From: Microaerobacter geothermalis
Lineage (GTDB): Bacteria; Bacillota; Bacilli; DSM-22679
Reading direction: 5' to 3'
NCBI RefSeq assembly: GCF_021608135.1
Contig: NZ_JAKIHL010000029.1
Coordinates: 1 to 46,620 of the forward strand
Length of the DNA: 46,620 bases
Positions 1-8,985 of this stretch are shown here, one piece after another. The notes beneath the pieces were generated by a model that did not search any database, was not told the DNA's origin, and saw only the letters and a list, made by a program, of their open reading frames with translations. Each line of letters starts with the position of its first letter. The stretch's first letter is position 1. The translations under genes and the position numbers were made by a program.

Positions 1-162
1 GGATTTTCTTTTCTTCTCTGTCTTGATCCTTTCCCCCCCAATGATCAAATCGTATTCCTGACCCAACTGGGACTCGACAAGCTTTAGTGCTTCCTTAAAG
101 GCTTTTCGGTTTTCCTCTTTACTGAAAGCGGTAAACGGTTCGTTTTTAAAATCTATGACCAT
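1..162 (-). CDS. rocA: L-glutamate gamma-semialdehyde dehydrogenase (P5C dehydrogenase), N-terminal fragment
   Basis: Only the first 54 codons are in the window; the gene runs off the left edge. The peptide begins [13 protein letters not shown] and continues to a [12 protein letters not shown] segment, matching the start of the RocA/PutC/PruA aldehyde dehydrogenases, which oxidise glutamate-5-semialdehyde (P5C) to glutamate in proline and arginine breakdown. The catalytic Cys and Glu lie outside the window. The ATG at 160-162 is preceded by AAGGAGG with an 8-base gap, so the start is well supported. A rocA/pruA gene beside camS is, as I recall, common in Geobacillus-like genomes. The family is firm; the exact paralogue (RocA versus PutC) is not. 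Confidence 0.85.
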   Translation of the reverse strand, partial: MVIDFKNEPFTAFSKEENRKAFKEALKLVESQLGQEYDLIIGGERIKTEKKRKS

Positions 163-260
163 GGATATCGCCTCCTTATTTTTTTCCAATACCATTCCTA
201 TTCTTTCTCAGGATACCATTTTTCATAAACAAAACTTAAGTCATAGGGAGTTATGGTTCT

Positions 261-1316
261 CTAATCCCTATACACATGGAAAAAGGGTTCTCCATTATTG
301 GGTCTTACGTAAATCGCCTGGGGTCTGCTAATGGAATTTACGTATACATTAATATAAGTGTTGTCAGGAAAATATTTTGGCAGGATGGAGGCAATAAATT
401 GGGTCATTTGAATAATTTCTGTCTTGGAATCAAATTCTGTTGTCACGGTAACGGTTAATTCCACCAGTTCCCCTTCTACAAACCGTCCCATTCCAATAAT
501 CCCGGCAAAGTTTTGGTAAAAACCCTGAACCTCATTTTTGAAGTCCGTAAAATCCCGCTGGGTTTTCAAAAAAATACCCTCAAGGGTTTTATTGCTGGGA
601 TAAAGGACATATTTCTCATTCATTTCTTTCCACTTTGAAATAGTTTCTTCATTTCCATTTACCGTTCCCACGGATATAAATCGACCTGGAATGAGGGATG
701 GTTTCGGCTCCATTTGGAATAACGCCACAATGATTGGTACAGACGTGACCTTTTGTCTTAATCTTTGCACCACTAAATTGGCAATCCCCTTTGTCTTTGA
801 CAGCATTTCTTCAGGCAGGTATTCCTTTGTTTCCCCTTGAGGGGTTTCATATTGGGATGAAAATGATAAGGCAATGACGATCCCTTCCACCTTAGTCCCG
901 TCTTTGGAAAGGTAATTATGTTCCAAAATATGGTATAAAAATGGGGTTCCTTCTGAAGGATTAAGTCCGTTTAAATTTTCTGGTGTTTTTCTTGCCAACC
1001 AGCTTTCCAGTTCCCCTTTTGTGAGAAACTGTCCCTCACGAAACACATATTGATTGATTGGAAAGGTCTGCTGGGCAATTTCCAATAATCCTAATTCCAA
1101 TCTGGAAGCATCCAAACGACTGTTTAAACGGGTGAGGGTCCCTCTGCTTTGGTTCGGTTGGTATGGCAATACTCCCGGATAATATTTTTCTGTTACTTCG
1201 ATATTTGGAGAAATATTCGGCTTAATCACATTAGGTTCTGCTTCTTTTTCTTGAAATAATGAACATCCGGACAGTAAAAAAATCATTGCGACGACAGGAA
1301 ATAGATATTTTTTCAA
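261..1316 (-). CDS. camS: CamS-family lipoprotein (YerH; sex pheromone cAM373 precursor family)
   Basis: A 351-residue secreted lipoprotein. It opens with MKKYLFPVV, a hydrophobic stretch and the lipobox LLSGC, giving a lipidated Cys at residue 18, followed by an acidic Pro/Asn-rich linker and the CamS domain. In enterococci and staphylococci the signal peptide of this family yields the cAM373 pheromone heptapeptide; in Bacillus (YerH) the role of the mature protein is unknown. The start is TTG (1314-1316), with GGGAAGGGG upstream. In B. subtilis yerH directly follows ligA; here about 12 kb containing ger and nar genes separates them. Family assignment is confident; a pheromone role is not implied. 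Confidence 0.88.
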   Translation of the reverse strand: MKKYLFPVVAMIFLLSGCSLFQEKEAEPNVIKPNISPNIEVTEKYYPGVLPYQPNQSRGTLTRLNSRLDASRLELGLLEIAQQTFPINQYVFREGQFLTKGELESWLARKTPENLNGLNPSEGTPFLYHILEHNYLSKDGTKVEGIVIALSFSSQYETPQGETKEYLPEEMLSKTKGIANLVVQRLRQKVTSVPIIVALFQMEPKPSLIPGRFISVGTVNGNEETISKWKEMNEKYVLYPSNKTLEGIFLKTQRDFTDFKNEVQGFYQNFAGIIGMGRFVEGELVELTVTVTTEFDSKTEIIQMTQFIASILPKYFPDNTYINVYVNSISRPQAIYVRPNNGEPFFHVYRD

Positions 1317-1355
1317 AACAAAAAACCCCTTCCCTCATTAGTAACATCAAAAAAT

Positions 1356-1384
1356 AGTCTATCAGAGGAACGGGGAGAATACAA
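1356..1384 (-). promoter_or_regulatory. Sigma-A-like promoter of camS
   Basis: On the minus strand TTGTAT (1379-1384) and TAGACT (1356-1361) are separated by exactly 17 bases, about 40 bases upstream of the camS start. Both hexamers match 4 of 6 consensus positions. Confidence 0.5.
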
Positions 1385-1407
1385 AAACGAAAACATGGTT
1401 TTCATAA
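1382..1407 (-). terminator. Possible weak terminator after the methyltransferase gene
   Basis: A 6-bp GAAAAC/GTTTTC hairpin with a 3-base loop is followed by GTTTTTG just past the stop of the 1419-1991 gene. The stem is A/T rich, so termination may be inefficient. It overlaps the camS -35 element. Confidence 0.35.
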
Positions 1408-1418
1408 ATCTTTTCAAC

Positions 1419-1991
1419 TTATTTAAAGGAACGGGCGACGATCCCGTAATTCATTGGGTTGGGATAAAACACCTGCTCAACCTGGTAGCCTGATTGTTTC
1501 AATACGTTTTTTACTTCGGACTGCCCTATGCGATGGGATAAAGGCGGTCCCTGATCCATCTCTTCATCCTTCCACTCAAGAATTAATAACTTGCCTAGAG
1601 GCTTTAAGACCCTTTTAATTTCCACCAATGTTTGATTGAGATCATCCACCTCATGCAAAATGAAAGAAGCTAATGCCTTATCTGCTATTGAATCGCCAAG
1701 ACGAATGGACTCAACAGGACTTTCTAAATATTCAATATGACGAGCCTCCATCTTATCTGCCTTTACTTTTATCGCAGCCAACATTTTCGGTTCTACATCC
1801 AAAGCAACGATTTTATTCTTTACTACATTCGCTGCGGGGATTGTAAAATATCCTGTTCCAGCTCCTAAATCAATAAAAACATCCTCCTCGCTTAAATCCA
1901 ATTTATGTAGTATTGCCTCTGGCGGTAGATATTTTTTTCGCTCAGGATTATCTAATTTATGGATATGTTCCGGATTAAACCGTTTATCCAT
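1419..1991 (-). CDS. Class I SAM-dependent methyltransferase
   Basis: A 190-residue soluble protein with the Rossmann methyltransferase layout. Motif I is DLGAGTGYF (about residues 41-49), the acidic SAM ribose contact is in VALDVEP (about 63-69), and a post-I region ends in ALASFILHEVDD. This is the UbiE/Methyltransf_11/25 group. The substrate cannot be read from sequence; the family covers small molecules, lipids and arsenite. The start ATG at 1989-1991 has AAGGAG upstream. It is a single-gene unit between camS and the nar operon, preceded by a 51-bp repeat. No key motif appears missing. Confidence 0.8.
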   Translation of the reverse strand: MDKRFNPEHIHKLDNPERKKYLPPEAILHKLDLSEEDVFIDLGAGTGYFTIPAANVVKNKIVALDVEPKMLAAIKVKADKMEARHIEYLESPVESIRLGDSIADKALASFILHEVDDLNQTLVEIKRVLKPLGKLLILEWKDEEMDQGPPLSHRIGQSEVKNVLKQSGYQVEQVFYPNPMNYGIVARSFK

Positions 1992-2091
1992 CGGTCTGTC
2001 ACTCCTTTGTAATTTGATTTCTTTCCCAATACTTTTGTATACCCATCATCGTATCGTTTCTAAACAATACAAAATCAATTTCAGAAACATG

Positions 2092-2142
2092 CATGACCCG
2101 AAGGGTCACAAATTGATATGAAAATGTTATTTTCATATCAAA
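2092..2142. repeat. 51-bp double-hairpin repeat, copy 1
   Basis: This block is identical over 51 bases to 37967-38017, in the same orientation. It contains two inverted repeats: a short one, TGACCC-GAA-GGGTCA, and a long one with 12-bp arms beginning TGATATGAAAAT around a 3-base centre. It lies between the start of the methyltransferase gene and a small + strand reading frame. It could be a mobile palindromic repeat or a transcript-processing or termination signal; nothing here decides. Confidence 0.8.
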
Positions 2143-2179
2143 AAGATGGAGAAACGATATGAAAGAAAAGAGGGTTATC

Positions 2180-2326
2180 ATGACCCAAACTATTCCTGTG
2201 TAGAGTGCAAATACAACGGATCATAACCATCGGTGTACAGCTGAACAAATCGAAGTACGATCCAATGGTGACTTAAACGTACATGGTTCAGCCGGAACCT
2301 GCAGCAGTACATTTACTCTAGAATAA
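2180..2326 (+). pseudogene. Possible small protein gene interrupted by an in-frame TAG
   Basis: From ATG 2180 (preceded by AGAGGG) the frame reads 7 codons, meets TAG at 2201-2203, then stays open for 40 codons to TAA at 2324-2326. The second part contains CTAEQIEVRSNGDLNV and two Cys, looks like normal coding composition, and is followed directly by a hairpin terminator. I do not recognise the family. It may be a degraded small gene, a sequencing error, or chance. Weak support. Confidence 0.3.
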
Positions 2327-2335
2327 GGCATCTTA

Positions 2336-2369
2336 AAGAAGGCTGCATCATATCGGTGCAGCCTCTTCT
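2336..2369. terminator. Bidirectional intrinsic terminator between narI and the + strand small frame
   Basis: A perfect 7-bp stem GGCTGCA/TGCAGCC with a 9-base loop is flanked by T-rich runs in both directions (TCTTCT on +, CTTCTTT on -). It lies 33 bases past the narI stop and ends the narGHJI transcript. Confidence 0.65.
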
Positions 2370-2401
2370 ACCGCTGGAATCAATATCTTAATCTTAGAGA
2401 G

Positions 2402-3124
2402 TTACTCCTGACGCCGTACAGATTGGGCCTGCAAAGCCTTTTTCGGATTTAGGCTGCGGTAAACGACATAGCTTCTCCTTAAATAAGTAAGGGGCAAACT
2501 CCACACATGGACAAGGCGTGTAAAAGGCCAAATCCCAAAAAGGGCAAAAGCAGCCAGAATATGCAGTTGAAAAATCAGTGGAGCGCCTGCCATTAATTCA
2601 GGTTGAGGAGAAAAGACGAACAGACTGCGAAACCATGGTCCAATGGTTTCCCGATAATCAAATTCTCCTCCCAAAGCTGTATACCCCATCGTGGTTCCTA
2701 AACCTAATCCCATTACAATCACCAGAGAGACAACAGTCACAATATCGCTTGTACTGCTGTTTACATATATTCTTCCAACAGCAAGCCTCCGGCCCAGAAG
2801 CAGCAAGATTCCAATCATGGTTACAATACCGACGAAGCCGCCAACCCAAACCGCTCCTATATGATACATTTCTTCAGAAACGCCAATAACTGAATACACC
2901 CATTTTGGCACCAAAATTCCGGCTACATGGCCGAAGAAAACAAAGATGATCCCCCAGTGAAAAAGCAGGCTTCCCCATTTTAATCCTCTCTTTTCCAAAA
3001 TTTCACTCGATTTTGCCGTCCAACCATATTGATCGGTATTAAAGCGGTAGAAATGTCCAACAAAAAATATCGTAAACATCAAATATGGAAAAATCACCCA
3101 GAGAAATTGGTTCCACAGATTCAT
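2402..3124 (-). CDS. narI: Respiratory nitrate reductase gamma subunit (cytochrome b)
   Basis: A 240-residue membrane protein with about five hydrophobic helices. It starts MNLWNQFLWVIFPY, includes the GSLLFHWGIIFVFFGH segment that carries haem-ligand His residues, and has a second His-bearing helix near LIFQLHILAAF. NarI takes electrons from menaquinol through two b haems and passes them to NarH. The ATG at 3122-3124 overlaps the narJ stop (ATGA), so the longer in-frame extension upstream is not used. It is the last gene of narGHJI and is followed by a terminator. Its length is close to that of B. subtilis NarI (about 223). Confidence 0.93.
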   Translation of the reverse strand: MNLWNQFLWVIFPYLMFTIFFVGHFYRFNTDQYGWTAKSSEILEKRGLKWGSLLFHWGIIFVFFGHVAGILVPKWVYSVIGVSEEMYHIGAVWVGGFVGIVTMIGILLLLGRRLAVGRIYVNSSTSDIVTVVSLVIVMGLGLGTTMGYTALGGEFDYRETIGPWFRSLFVFSPQPELMAGAPLIFQLHILAAFALFGIWPFTRLVHVWSLPLTYLRRSYVVYRSLNPKKALQAQSVRRQE

Positions 3125-3660
3125 GATGCACCTCCTGCTACGTCCTTTTGAACGGAATGACCCGTTGACAGTAAACAAGCCTGCAATACCCTGGCGTAAG
3201 GGCTGTTCATCATTTCAAGTTCCGAATGAAGCTTTTCAAGAATGGAACACTGTGACTCAAGAATTTCTTTGGCTAAACTTTGGGGAACAACGGATGCAAA
3301 TTCCAGCAAAAGCGGCAAGTAATCCGGCAATTCTTCCGACGTTATCTGATAGCCAGCCTGTTCAAACCTTGCCTTTAAATCCACCAATGCTTGCCCCCGT
3401 TCACGTTGATCCCCATACTGTAAGTATGTCAAATAAAGAGTGGTTTTTTCATTAAAATCGAAGGTATTCACATATTCCGAGCATAGATCGGCTAAATCGG
3501 TCCGATCAATATATGCCATAAAATCTGAGAACAGCTTGCGAATTTCCTCATCCCCTAATGCGAAAATCTCATCGCGAAGTTCCCTCGATGAAATCCACTC
3601 CCCATCGGGATATTGCAGCAGAATAGAACTTAGTTTAAAAATTAACCGACTATCTGTCAT
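3121..3660 (-). CDS. narJ: Nitrate reductase molybdenum cofactor assembly chaperone
   Basis: A 179-residue acidic, helical cytoplasmic protein of the NarJ/TorD-like family. NarJ binds apo-NarG and is needed for molybdenum cofactor insertion and membrane attachment of the NarGH dimer; it is not part of the final enzyme. The N-terminal LSSILLQYPDGEW and central LPDYLPLLLEFAS segments are family hallmarks. It overlaps narH by 11 bases at its start and narI by 4 bases at its end, showing tight translational coupling. Confidence 0.92.
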   Translation of the reverse strand: MTDSRLIFKLSSILLQYPDGEWISSRELRDEIFALGDEEIRKLFSDFMAYIDRTDLADLCSEYVNTFDFNEKTTLYLTYLQYGDQRERGQALVDLKARFEQAGYQITSEELPDYLPLLLEFASVVPQSLAKEILESQCSILEKLHSELEMMNSPYARVLQACLLSTGHSVQKDVAGGAS

Positions 3661-5143
3661 CTGAATCCCCCCATCCTAAGACATTACAGCCGGAACAGGA
3701 CTCCATAAAGTCCAACCCTGCTATTCCGCGGCCCAAGTGCATATTGCCTACCTGTTCCCGATGGGCAGAAGGAATCACATAACGATCGGAATATTTGGCA
3801 ATAGCCAATAACCGATACATCTCCTTAACCATATGTTCATCCAGTTGAAGTTCCGCAAGCATCCCGATATCCGGATCTTTTCCGATATTAACAGCGCGCA
3901 TATAGGATCTCATGGCCACCATCTTTTTTAAGACTGTCCGAATCACTTCCGTATCACCGGCCGTTAATAAATTAGCCAAATATTGAATGGGTATTCTTAA
4001 ATGATCAATGGCAGGGAAAATCACTTGGGGATCCAGATGGTCCCCTTGCCCTTGAAAAGCATTCATGATCGGGCTTAAAGGGGGAACATACCAAACCATC
4101 GGCAATGTCCGGTATTCCGGGTGTAAAGGCAAGGCAATCCCAAATGTAACTGCCAATTTGTAAACCGGTGAGCGCTGGGCCGCATTGATCCAGTCTTCCG
4201 GTATGCCATCCCGGCGGGCTTGTTCAACAACCTTGGGATCATTGGGATCGAGAAAAATACTCAAGTGTGATTGAACCAACTCTTTTTCATTGGAAACAGA
4301 AGCTGCTTCTTCAACTCGGTCAACATCATACAGAACAATGCCGATATAGCGGATACGCCCGACGCATGTTTCAGAACAAATGGTGGACAGACCGGCCTCT
4401 ATTCTTGGAAAACAAAACGTACACTTCTCTGCCTTTTGCGTTTTCCAATTAAAATAAACCTTTTTATAAGGACATCCTGTCATACAAAACCGCCATCCAC
4501 GGCAGGCTTCCTGATCCACCAACACAATCCCGTCTTCATCCCGTTTGTAAATGGCGCCGGACGGACATGAGGAAACGCATGGCGGATTGATGCAATGTTC
4601 ACAGATTCGGGGAAGATACATCATAAATGTCTGTTCAAATTCCAGGCGAACGGATTCTTCGAGCCCTTTCATATTGGGGTCCCGTTGGCCGGTGACATGC
4701 ACCCCTGCCAGATCGTCTTCCCAGTTGGGTCCCCATTTTAATTCCATATATTCTCCGGTAAGCTGGGATTTTGGTCTGGCCACGGGCTGGTGTTTTTTCT
4801 CGGGACTATTGATCAACGTTTCATAGTCATAGGTCCAAGGCTCGTAAAATTCATCAATGGGGGTCAAGTAAGGGTTGTAAAAAATTTGCGCCAATTTGGT
4901 GGCTCTTCCCCCTGCTTTCAGTTCCAGTTTTCCCTTTTTTATTTCCCATCCCCCTTTATGGGTCTCCTGGTTCTCCCATTCCTTCGGATATCCAATCCCG
5001 GGCTTCGTCTCTACATTATTCCACCACATATACTCAGTACCGGGACGATTGGTCCATGTATTTTTGCAGGTCACACTGCAGGTATGGCATCCGATACACT
5101 TGTCCAGACTCATCACCATTCCAAATTGGGCCTTAATTCTCAA
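3650..5143 (-). CDS. narH: Respiratory nitrate reductase beta subunit (iron-sulfur)
   Basis: A 497-residue electron-transfer subunit carrying four Fe-S clusters. Visible ligands are C16/C19/C22/C26; C181/C184/C189/C193; C214/C220/C224, with Trp217 replacing a Cys in CRGWRFC, the signature of the [3Fe-4S] cluster of NarH; and C241/C244/C256/C260. It relays electrons from the NarI haems to NarG. The start is TTG (5141-5143) behind AAGGAGG, 9 bases away, and overlaps the narG stop by 11 bases. The length matches the family (about 490-510), and no ligand is missing. Confidence 0.95.
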   Translation of the reverse strand: MRIKAQFGMVMSLDKCIGCHTCSVTCKNTWTNRPGTEYMWWNNVETKPGIGYPKEWENQETHKGGWEIKKGKLELKAGGRATKLAQIFYNPYLTPIDEFYEPWTYDYETLINSPEKKHQPVARPKSQLTGEYMELKWGPNWEDDLAGVHVTGQRDPNMKGLEESVRLEFEQTFMMYLPRICEHCINPPCVSSCPSGAIYKRDEDGIVLVDQEACRGWRFCMTGCPYKKVYFNWKTQKAEKCTFCFPRIEAGLSTICSETCVGRIRYIGIVLYDVDRVEEAASVSNEKELVQSHLSIFLDPNDPKVVEQARRDGIPEDWINAAQRSPVYKLAVTFGIALPLHPEYRTLPMVWYVPPLSPIMNAFQGQGDHLDPQVIFPAIDHLRIPIQYLANLLTAGDTEVIRTVLKKMVAMRSYMRAVNIGKDPDIGMLAELQLDEHMVKEMYRLLAIAKYSDRYVIPSAHREQVGNMHLGRGIAGLDFMESCSGCNVLGWGDSDDR

Positions 5144-8100
5144 GCCAGGACACCTCCTTCAGCCTTCGAATGACAACCTTCATGTCCCGCTGATTTCCTG
5201 TAGGACCGTAATAATTAAATCCATAACTTAATTGGGCATACCCGCCAATCATATGGGTGGGTTTTACATAAATTTTTGTCGGGCTGTTAAAGGTTCCCCC
5301 GCGTTCCTTTGTAATTGGTGATCCTGGGACATTAATAATCCGGTCCTGAACATGATACATAAAGGCTGTTCCCCGGGGAATCCGATGGCTGACCACGGCA
5401 CGTGCAACCACGACACCGTTGCGGTTATACATTTCAAGCCAGTCGTTATCAGCAATTCCCACTTCTTCCGCATCCTTATTATTCATCCATACATGGGGTC
5501 CGCCGCGGAATAAAGTTAACATGGGTAGTGTATCCCCATAGGTACTGTGATAAGACCATTTAAAATGAGGAGTTAAATACCGCAAGGTAATCTCTTTACT
5601 GTTCACATCGGGCCTTCTATCCGCCGGATAAAACGTCTTTATAGGCAGGGTGGGTTTATATAGAGGAAGTTCTTCACCGAACTCCTGAATCACCTCATGA
5701 TCTAGGTAAAAATGTTGGCGCCCTGTTAGCGTCCGCCAAGGAATCATCTTTTCCACATTAGTGGTAAAGGGTGAATAACGCCGGTTCCCTGTCTCTGTCC
5801 CGCTAAAAACGGGAGAAGTCATTACTTTTTTTGGTTGGGCTGTAATTTCAGAAAAAGAAAGCTGTTCTTCCTTCCTTTCTTCGGCTAAATCCCTTAATCT
5901 TAGACTGGTTTTTTTCTCAAGGGCTTCCCATGCTTTTACCGCCATCGCCCCATTGGTAGTGCTGGACAAGGTTAGGATCGCCTCTGCCACATCCCGGTCA
6001 CTAAAAAGGCTTGGACATTCCTTGTATTCTCCTTCGTAACTGACGGTTCCCAATATTCTTTGCAGCCGCTCATACTCTTCCTTTCCGTTCCAGGTAATTC
6101 CCTTTGATCCAATGGATTCTTTCACAAGAGGGCCTAACGCAATCATCTTCTCATAAACTTTCTTGTAATCCCGGTCCACAATATGCAAACGGGGTAAATT
6201 GACGCCAGGAATCGGTTGAATGTCCCCGGTTTTCCAATCAGGAACTTGACCTAAGGGTTGAGCAATCTCATCAGGAGAATCATGCAGCAAAGGAGTAGCC
6301 ACCAGATCCTGTTGGGTTTCCGGAAAATAATTTACAGCTAATTCAGAAAAGGTTTTTGCCAATTTTTTAAAGGTATCCCAATCTGATTTGGCTTCCCAGG
6401 GCGGAGTGATCGCCGGATTAAAGGGATGAATAAAGGGATGCATGTCGGTACTGCTGAGATCATACTTCTCATACCAGGTGGCTGCAGGAAGTACGATATC
6501 TGAATAAACAGAAGTTCCTGACATGCGGAAATCAATATTTACCAATAAATCCAATTTCCCCTCGGAGCCTTTCTCATTCCACTTTACTTCCCTTGTTTTT
6601 ATTTGTTGATTTTCTTCACTTAAATCGCCGTGATGGGTTCCCAATAAATGTTTCAGGAAATATTCGTGACCTTTGGCTGAACTTCCAATTAGATTGGCGC
6701 GCCAGACGAACAAGACCTTTGGAAAATTATTTGGGTTGTCCGGATCTTCTACAGCAAATTGAAGTTTTCCCTGCTTTAGCCGGTTGGTGATATTGGTAAT
6801 GATTTCTTCTGTCGTTCCCGCACCGGTTTGTTTCACCTTATCAATCAATTTGATGGAATTTTGGTCAAACTGCGGGTAAAACGGAAGCCAACCCAAACGG
6901 GCAGCCAATGCATTATAATCTGCATAATGTTCATAACGGGGTTTATCCTTTAACGGAGAAATCAGCTCACGGACAGGAATTTCTTCATATCTCCATTGAC
7001 TGGAAGCAAAATACATAAAGGAGGTGCCATTTTGTAGTCGCGGAGGGCCTCCCCAGTCCCGGGCAAAGGCAATGGTTTGCCATCCCTCCAGGGGTCGGAG
7101 CTTTTCCTGCCCAACATAATGAGCCCATCCGCCGCCATTTACTCCTTGGGACCCGGTTAAGAGAACAAGATTAAGAATAGAGCGGTAAATCAAATCAGAA
7201 TGGTACCAATGATTAATTCCAGCCCCCATCACAATCATGGAACGACCCTTTGTATCGATGGCATTCTGGGCAAATTCGCGGGCAATTTGTGCTGCCAAAT
7301 TTCGGTCTACGCCTGTGATGGCTTCCTGCCAGGCTGGGGTGTAAGGTTTCGGGTCATCATAATTTACTGGGTAATCACCGGCCAGACCCCTGCCGATCCC
7401 CACATTGGCCAGCATCAGATCAAAGACCGTTGCCACGTATAAGGGTTCACCATTTCGGTCTATTTTTTTGGCGGGGACGGAGCGATACAATACTTCTTTT
7501 TTCGTATCGTCAAAATATGGCAAAGCCAAAGAGATCACTTCATCATGGTTGCCAAGGAGAGTTAAAGCCGGATCGATGGGAAGATTCCCGACTTCATCAA
7601 TTAAATGAAGATTCCAATTGCCTTTTTCTTCCCAGCGGTGCCCAATGCTTCCGTTTGGAACCGTAAATTGATTCGAATGTTGATCCAACACCACTGCTTT
7701 CCATTCCGCCTTATTTAGCGGAAATCCCAGATCGCTTGCTCTCAGAAAACGTTCTGCCGTAAAATGATCTCCTCTTTTTTTCAAGGTAACCAAAAAAGGA
7801 AGATCGGTGTATGTTTTTGCATAATGATTAAAGTACTCTGTTTCCTTATCTACATAAAATTCTTTTAAAATGACGTGTGTCATCGCCATAGCCAAAGCCG
7901 CATCCTTACCCGGATGAACAGCAAGCCAATGGTCTGCGAATTTCACATACTCCGCATAGTCGGGGCTGACCGCAACCACTTTTGTTCCACGGTAACGGGC
8001 TTCCACCATGAAGTGGGAGTCCGGAGTCCTTGTTTGTGGGAGATTGGAACCCCAAATCATCATGTAACTGGAATTATACCAATCACCACTTTCTGGAACA

Positions 8101-8819
8101 TCGGTTTGATCTCCCCATATTTGCGGTGAAGCGGGAGGAAGATCAGCATACCAATCATAAAAACTGATAAGAGCACCGCCAAGCAGCGTCAAAAAACGGG
8201 AGCCTCCCGCATAGCTGACCATGGACATGGCCGGTATTGGCGAAAAACCGAAAATCCGGTCAGGTCCAACCTGTTGGATGGTATAAATAAGAGAGGCGGA
8301 TATCAGTTGATTTATCTCATCCCATGATGCACGCACAAACCCTCCCTTCCCCCGTGCAGATTTATATTGTGCCGTTTTTTCCGGATCTTCCAAAATGCTC
8401 TTCCAGGCAGCTACCGGGTCATTCGTTTTCTCTAGCGCTTCACGCCACAAACGAAGCAATACTCCACGTACATATGGATAACGGACACGCAACGGGCTGT
8501 AAATATACCACGAAAAAGAAGCCCCCCTTGGACAGCCGCGCGGTTCATACTCCGGCATGTCAGGTCCCGTGGTGGGATAATCGGTTTGCTGGGTTTCCCA
8601 GGTTACAATCCCGTCTTTCACATATACTTTCCAACTGCAAGAGCCGGTACAGTTGACGCCATGAGTAGATCGAACAATTTTGTCATGCTGCCAGCGCCGT
8701 CTATATACTTTCTCCCATTCCCGGTCAAAGGGCGACATCTCACTCCATCCTTCTGAATATTTGGTTCTAGGCTTCAAGAACTTTAGTTTTTTTAACAGGG
8801 GTGAAGTCTTCTTGTTCAT
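5133..8819 (-). CDS. narG: Respiratory nitrate reductase alpha subunit (molybdopterin)
   Basis: The 1228-residue catalytic subunit reduces nitrate to nitrite at a bis-MGD molybdenum centre. The N-terminal FS0 cluster ligands are H53, C57, C61 and C96; the His first ligand is typical of NarG. The YDWYADLPPAS segment (about 221-231) is in the region that gives the Mo-ligating Asp in E. coli NarG, and WGSNLPQTRTPD follows. The start is ATG 8817-8819, 7 bases after AAAGGAG; an in-frame ATG 18 codons upstream lacks a site. The length equals that of B. subtilis NarG as I recall it. No Tat signal is expected, since the enzyme faces the cytoplasm. It heads narGHJI. Confidence 0.96.
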   Translation of the reverse strand: MNKKTSPLLKKLKFLKPRTKYSEGWSEMSPFDREWEKVYRRRWQHDKIVRSTHGVNCTGSCSWKVYVKDGIVTWETQQTDYPTTGPDMPEYEPRGCPRGASFSWYIYSPLRVRYPYVRGVLLRLWREALEKTNDPVAAWKSILEDPEKTAQYKSARGKGGFVRASWDEINQLISASLIYTIQQVGPDRIFGFSPIPAMSMVSYAGGSRFLTLLGGALISFYDWYADLPPASPQIWGDQTDVPESGDWYNSSYMMIWGSNLPQTRTPDSHFMVEARYRGTKVVAVSPDYAEYVKFADHWLAVHPGKDAALAMAMTHVILKEFYVDKETEYFNHYAKTYTDLPFLVTLKKRGDHFTAERFLRASDLGFPLNKAEWKAVVLDQHSNQFTVPNGSIGHRWEEKGNWNLHLIDEVGNLPIDPALTLLGNHDEVISLALPYFDDTKKEVLYRSVPAKKIDRNGEPLYVATVFDLMLANVGIGRGLAGDYPVNYDDPKPYTPAWQEAITGVDRNLAAQIAREFAQNAIDTKGRSMIVMGAGINHWYHSDLIYRSILNLVLLTGSQGVNGGGWAHYVGQEKLRPLEGWQTIAFARDWGGPPRLQNGTSFMYFASSQWRYEEIPVRELISPLKDKPRYEHYADYNALAARLGWLPFYPQFDQNSIKLIDKVKQTGAGTTEEIITNITNRLKQGKLQFAVEDPDNPNNFPKVLFVWRANLIGSSAKGHEYFLKHLLGTHHGDLSEENQQIKTREVKWNEKGSEGKLDLLVNIDFRMSGTSVYSDIVLPAATWYEKYDLSSTDMHPFIHPFNPAITPPWEAKSDWDTFKKLAKTFSELAVNYFPETQQDLVATPLLHDSPDEIAQPLGQVPDWKTGDIQPIPGVNLPRLHIVDRDYKKVYEKMIALGPLVKESIGSKGITWNGKEEYERLQRILGTVSYEGEYKECPSLFSDRDVAEAILTLSSTTNGAMAVKAWEALEKKTSLRLRDLAEERKEEQLSFSEITAQPKKVMTSPVFSGTETGNRRYSPFTTNVEKMIPWRTLTGRQHFYLDHEVIQEFGEELPLYKPTLPIKTFYPADRRPDVNSKEITLRYLTPHFKWSYHSTYGDTLPMLTLFRGGPHVWMNNKDAEEVGIADNDWLEMYNRNGVVVARAVVSHRIPRGTAFMYHVQDRIINVPGSPITKERGGTFNSPTKIYVKPTHMIGGYAQLSYGFNYYGPTGNQRDMKVVIRRLKEVSWLEN

Positions 8820-8950
8820 AACCCATCTCCTTTCATAACCATATCTGTCACGCTTCCTTTTTTTACTGTACAAATTCTTATGTGATTAATATGTTTTGAA
8901 TTGGGATAAAATATACAAAATTCCTTTTTTAGGAGTTTAAATATATTAAT

Positions 8951-8964
8951 TGAAAATATTTTCA
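8951..8964. promoter_or_regulatory. 14-bp perfect palindrome in the narG/small-gene divergent region
   Basis: TGAAAATATTTTCA lies between divergent narG and the gene at 8986. Its half-site TGAAAAT/ATTTTCA also forms the core of the 51-bp repeats. It could be an operator, but A/T richness makes chance possible. It does not match the FNR (TGTGA-N6-TCACA) or Rex consensus. Confidence 0.3.
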
Positions 8965-8985
8965 TTATGTAAAGGTGAGATCCCC

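Noticed and set aside
2112-2142. Fur box in the 51-bp repeat
   Set aside because: The half-sites TGAAAAT/ATTTTCA resemble a Fur 7-1-7 site, but the spacing is 3 bases and neither copy lies before an iron-related gene.
1999-2181. 60-codon minus-strand frame upstream of the methyltransferase
   Set aside because: It runs through the 51-bp double-hairpin repeat, has no ribosome site, and its composition follows the A/T-rich repeat.
3125-3178. Longer NarI with an 18-residue basic extension
   Set aside because: The extension overlaps narJ in another frame; the ATG in the ATGA overlap gives the normal hydrophobic NarI start.
8874-8950. FNR box upstream of narG
   Set aside because: TGTGA at 8880 has no matching TCACA half-site at the required 6-base spacing.
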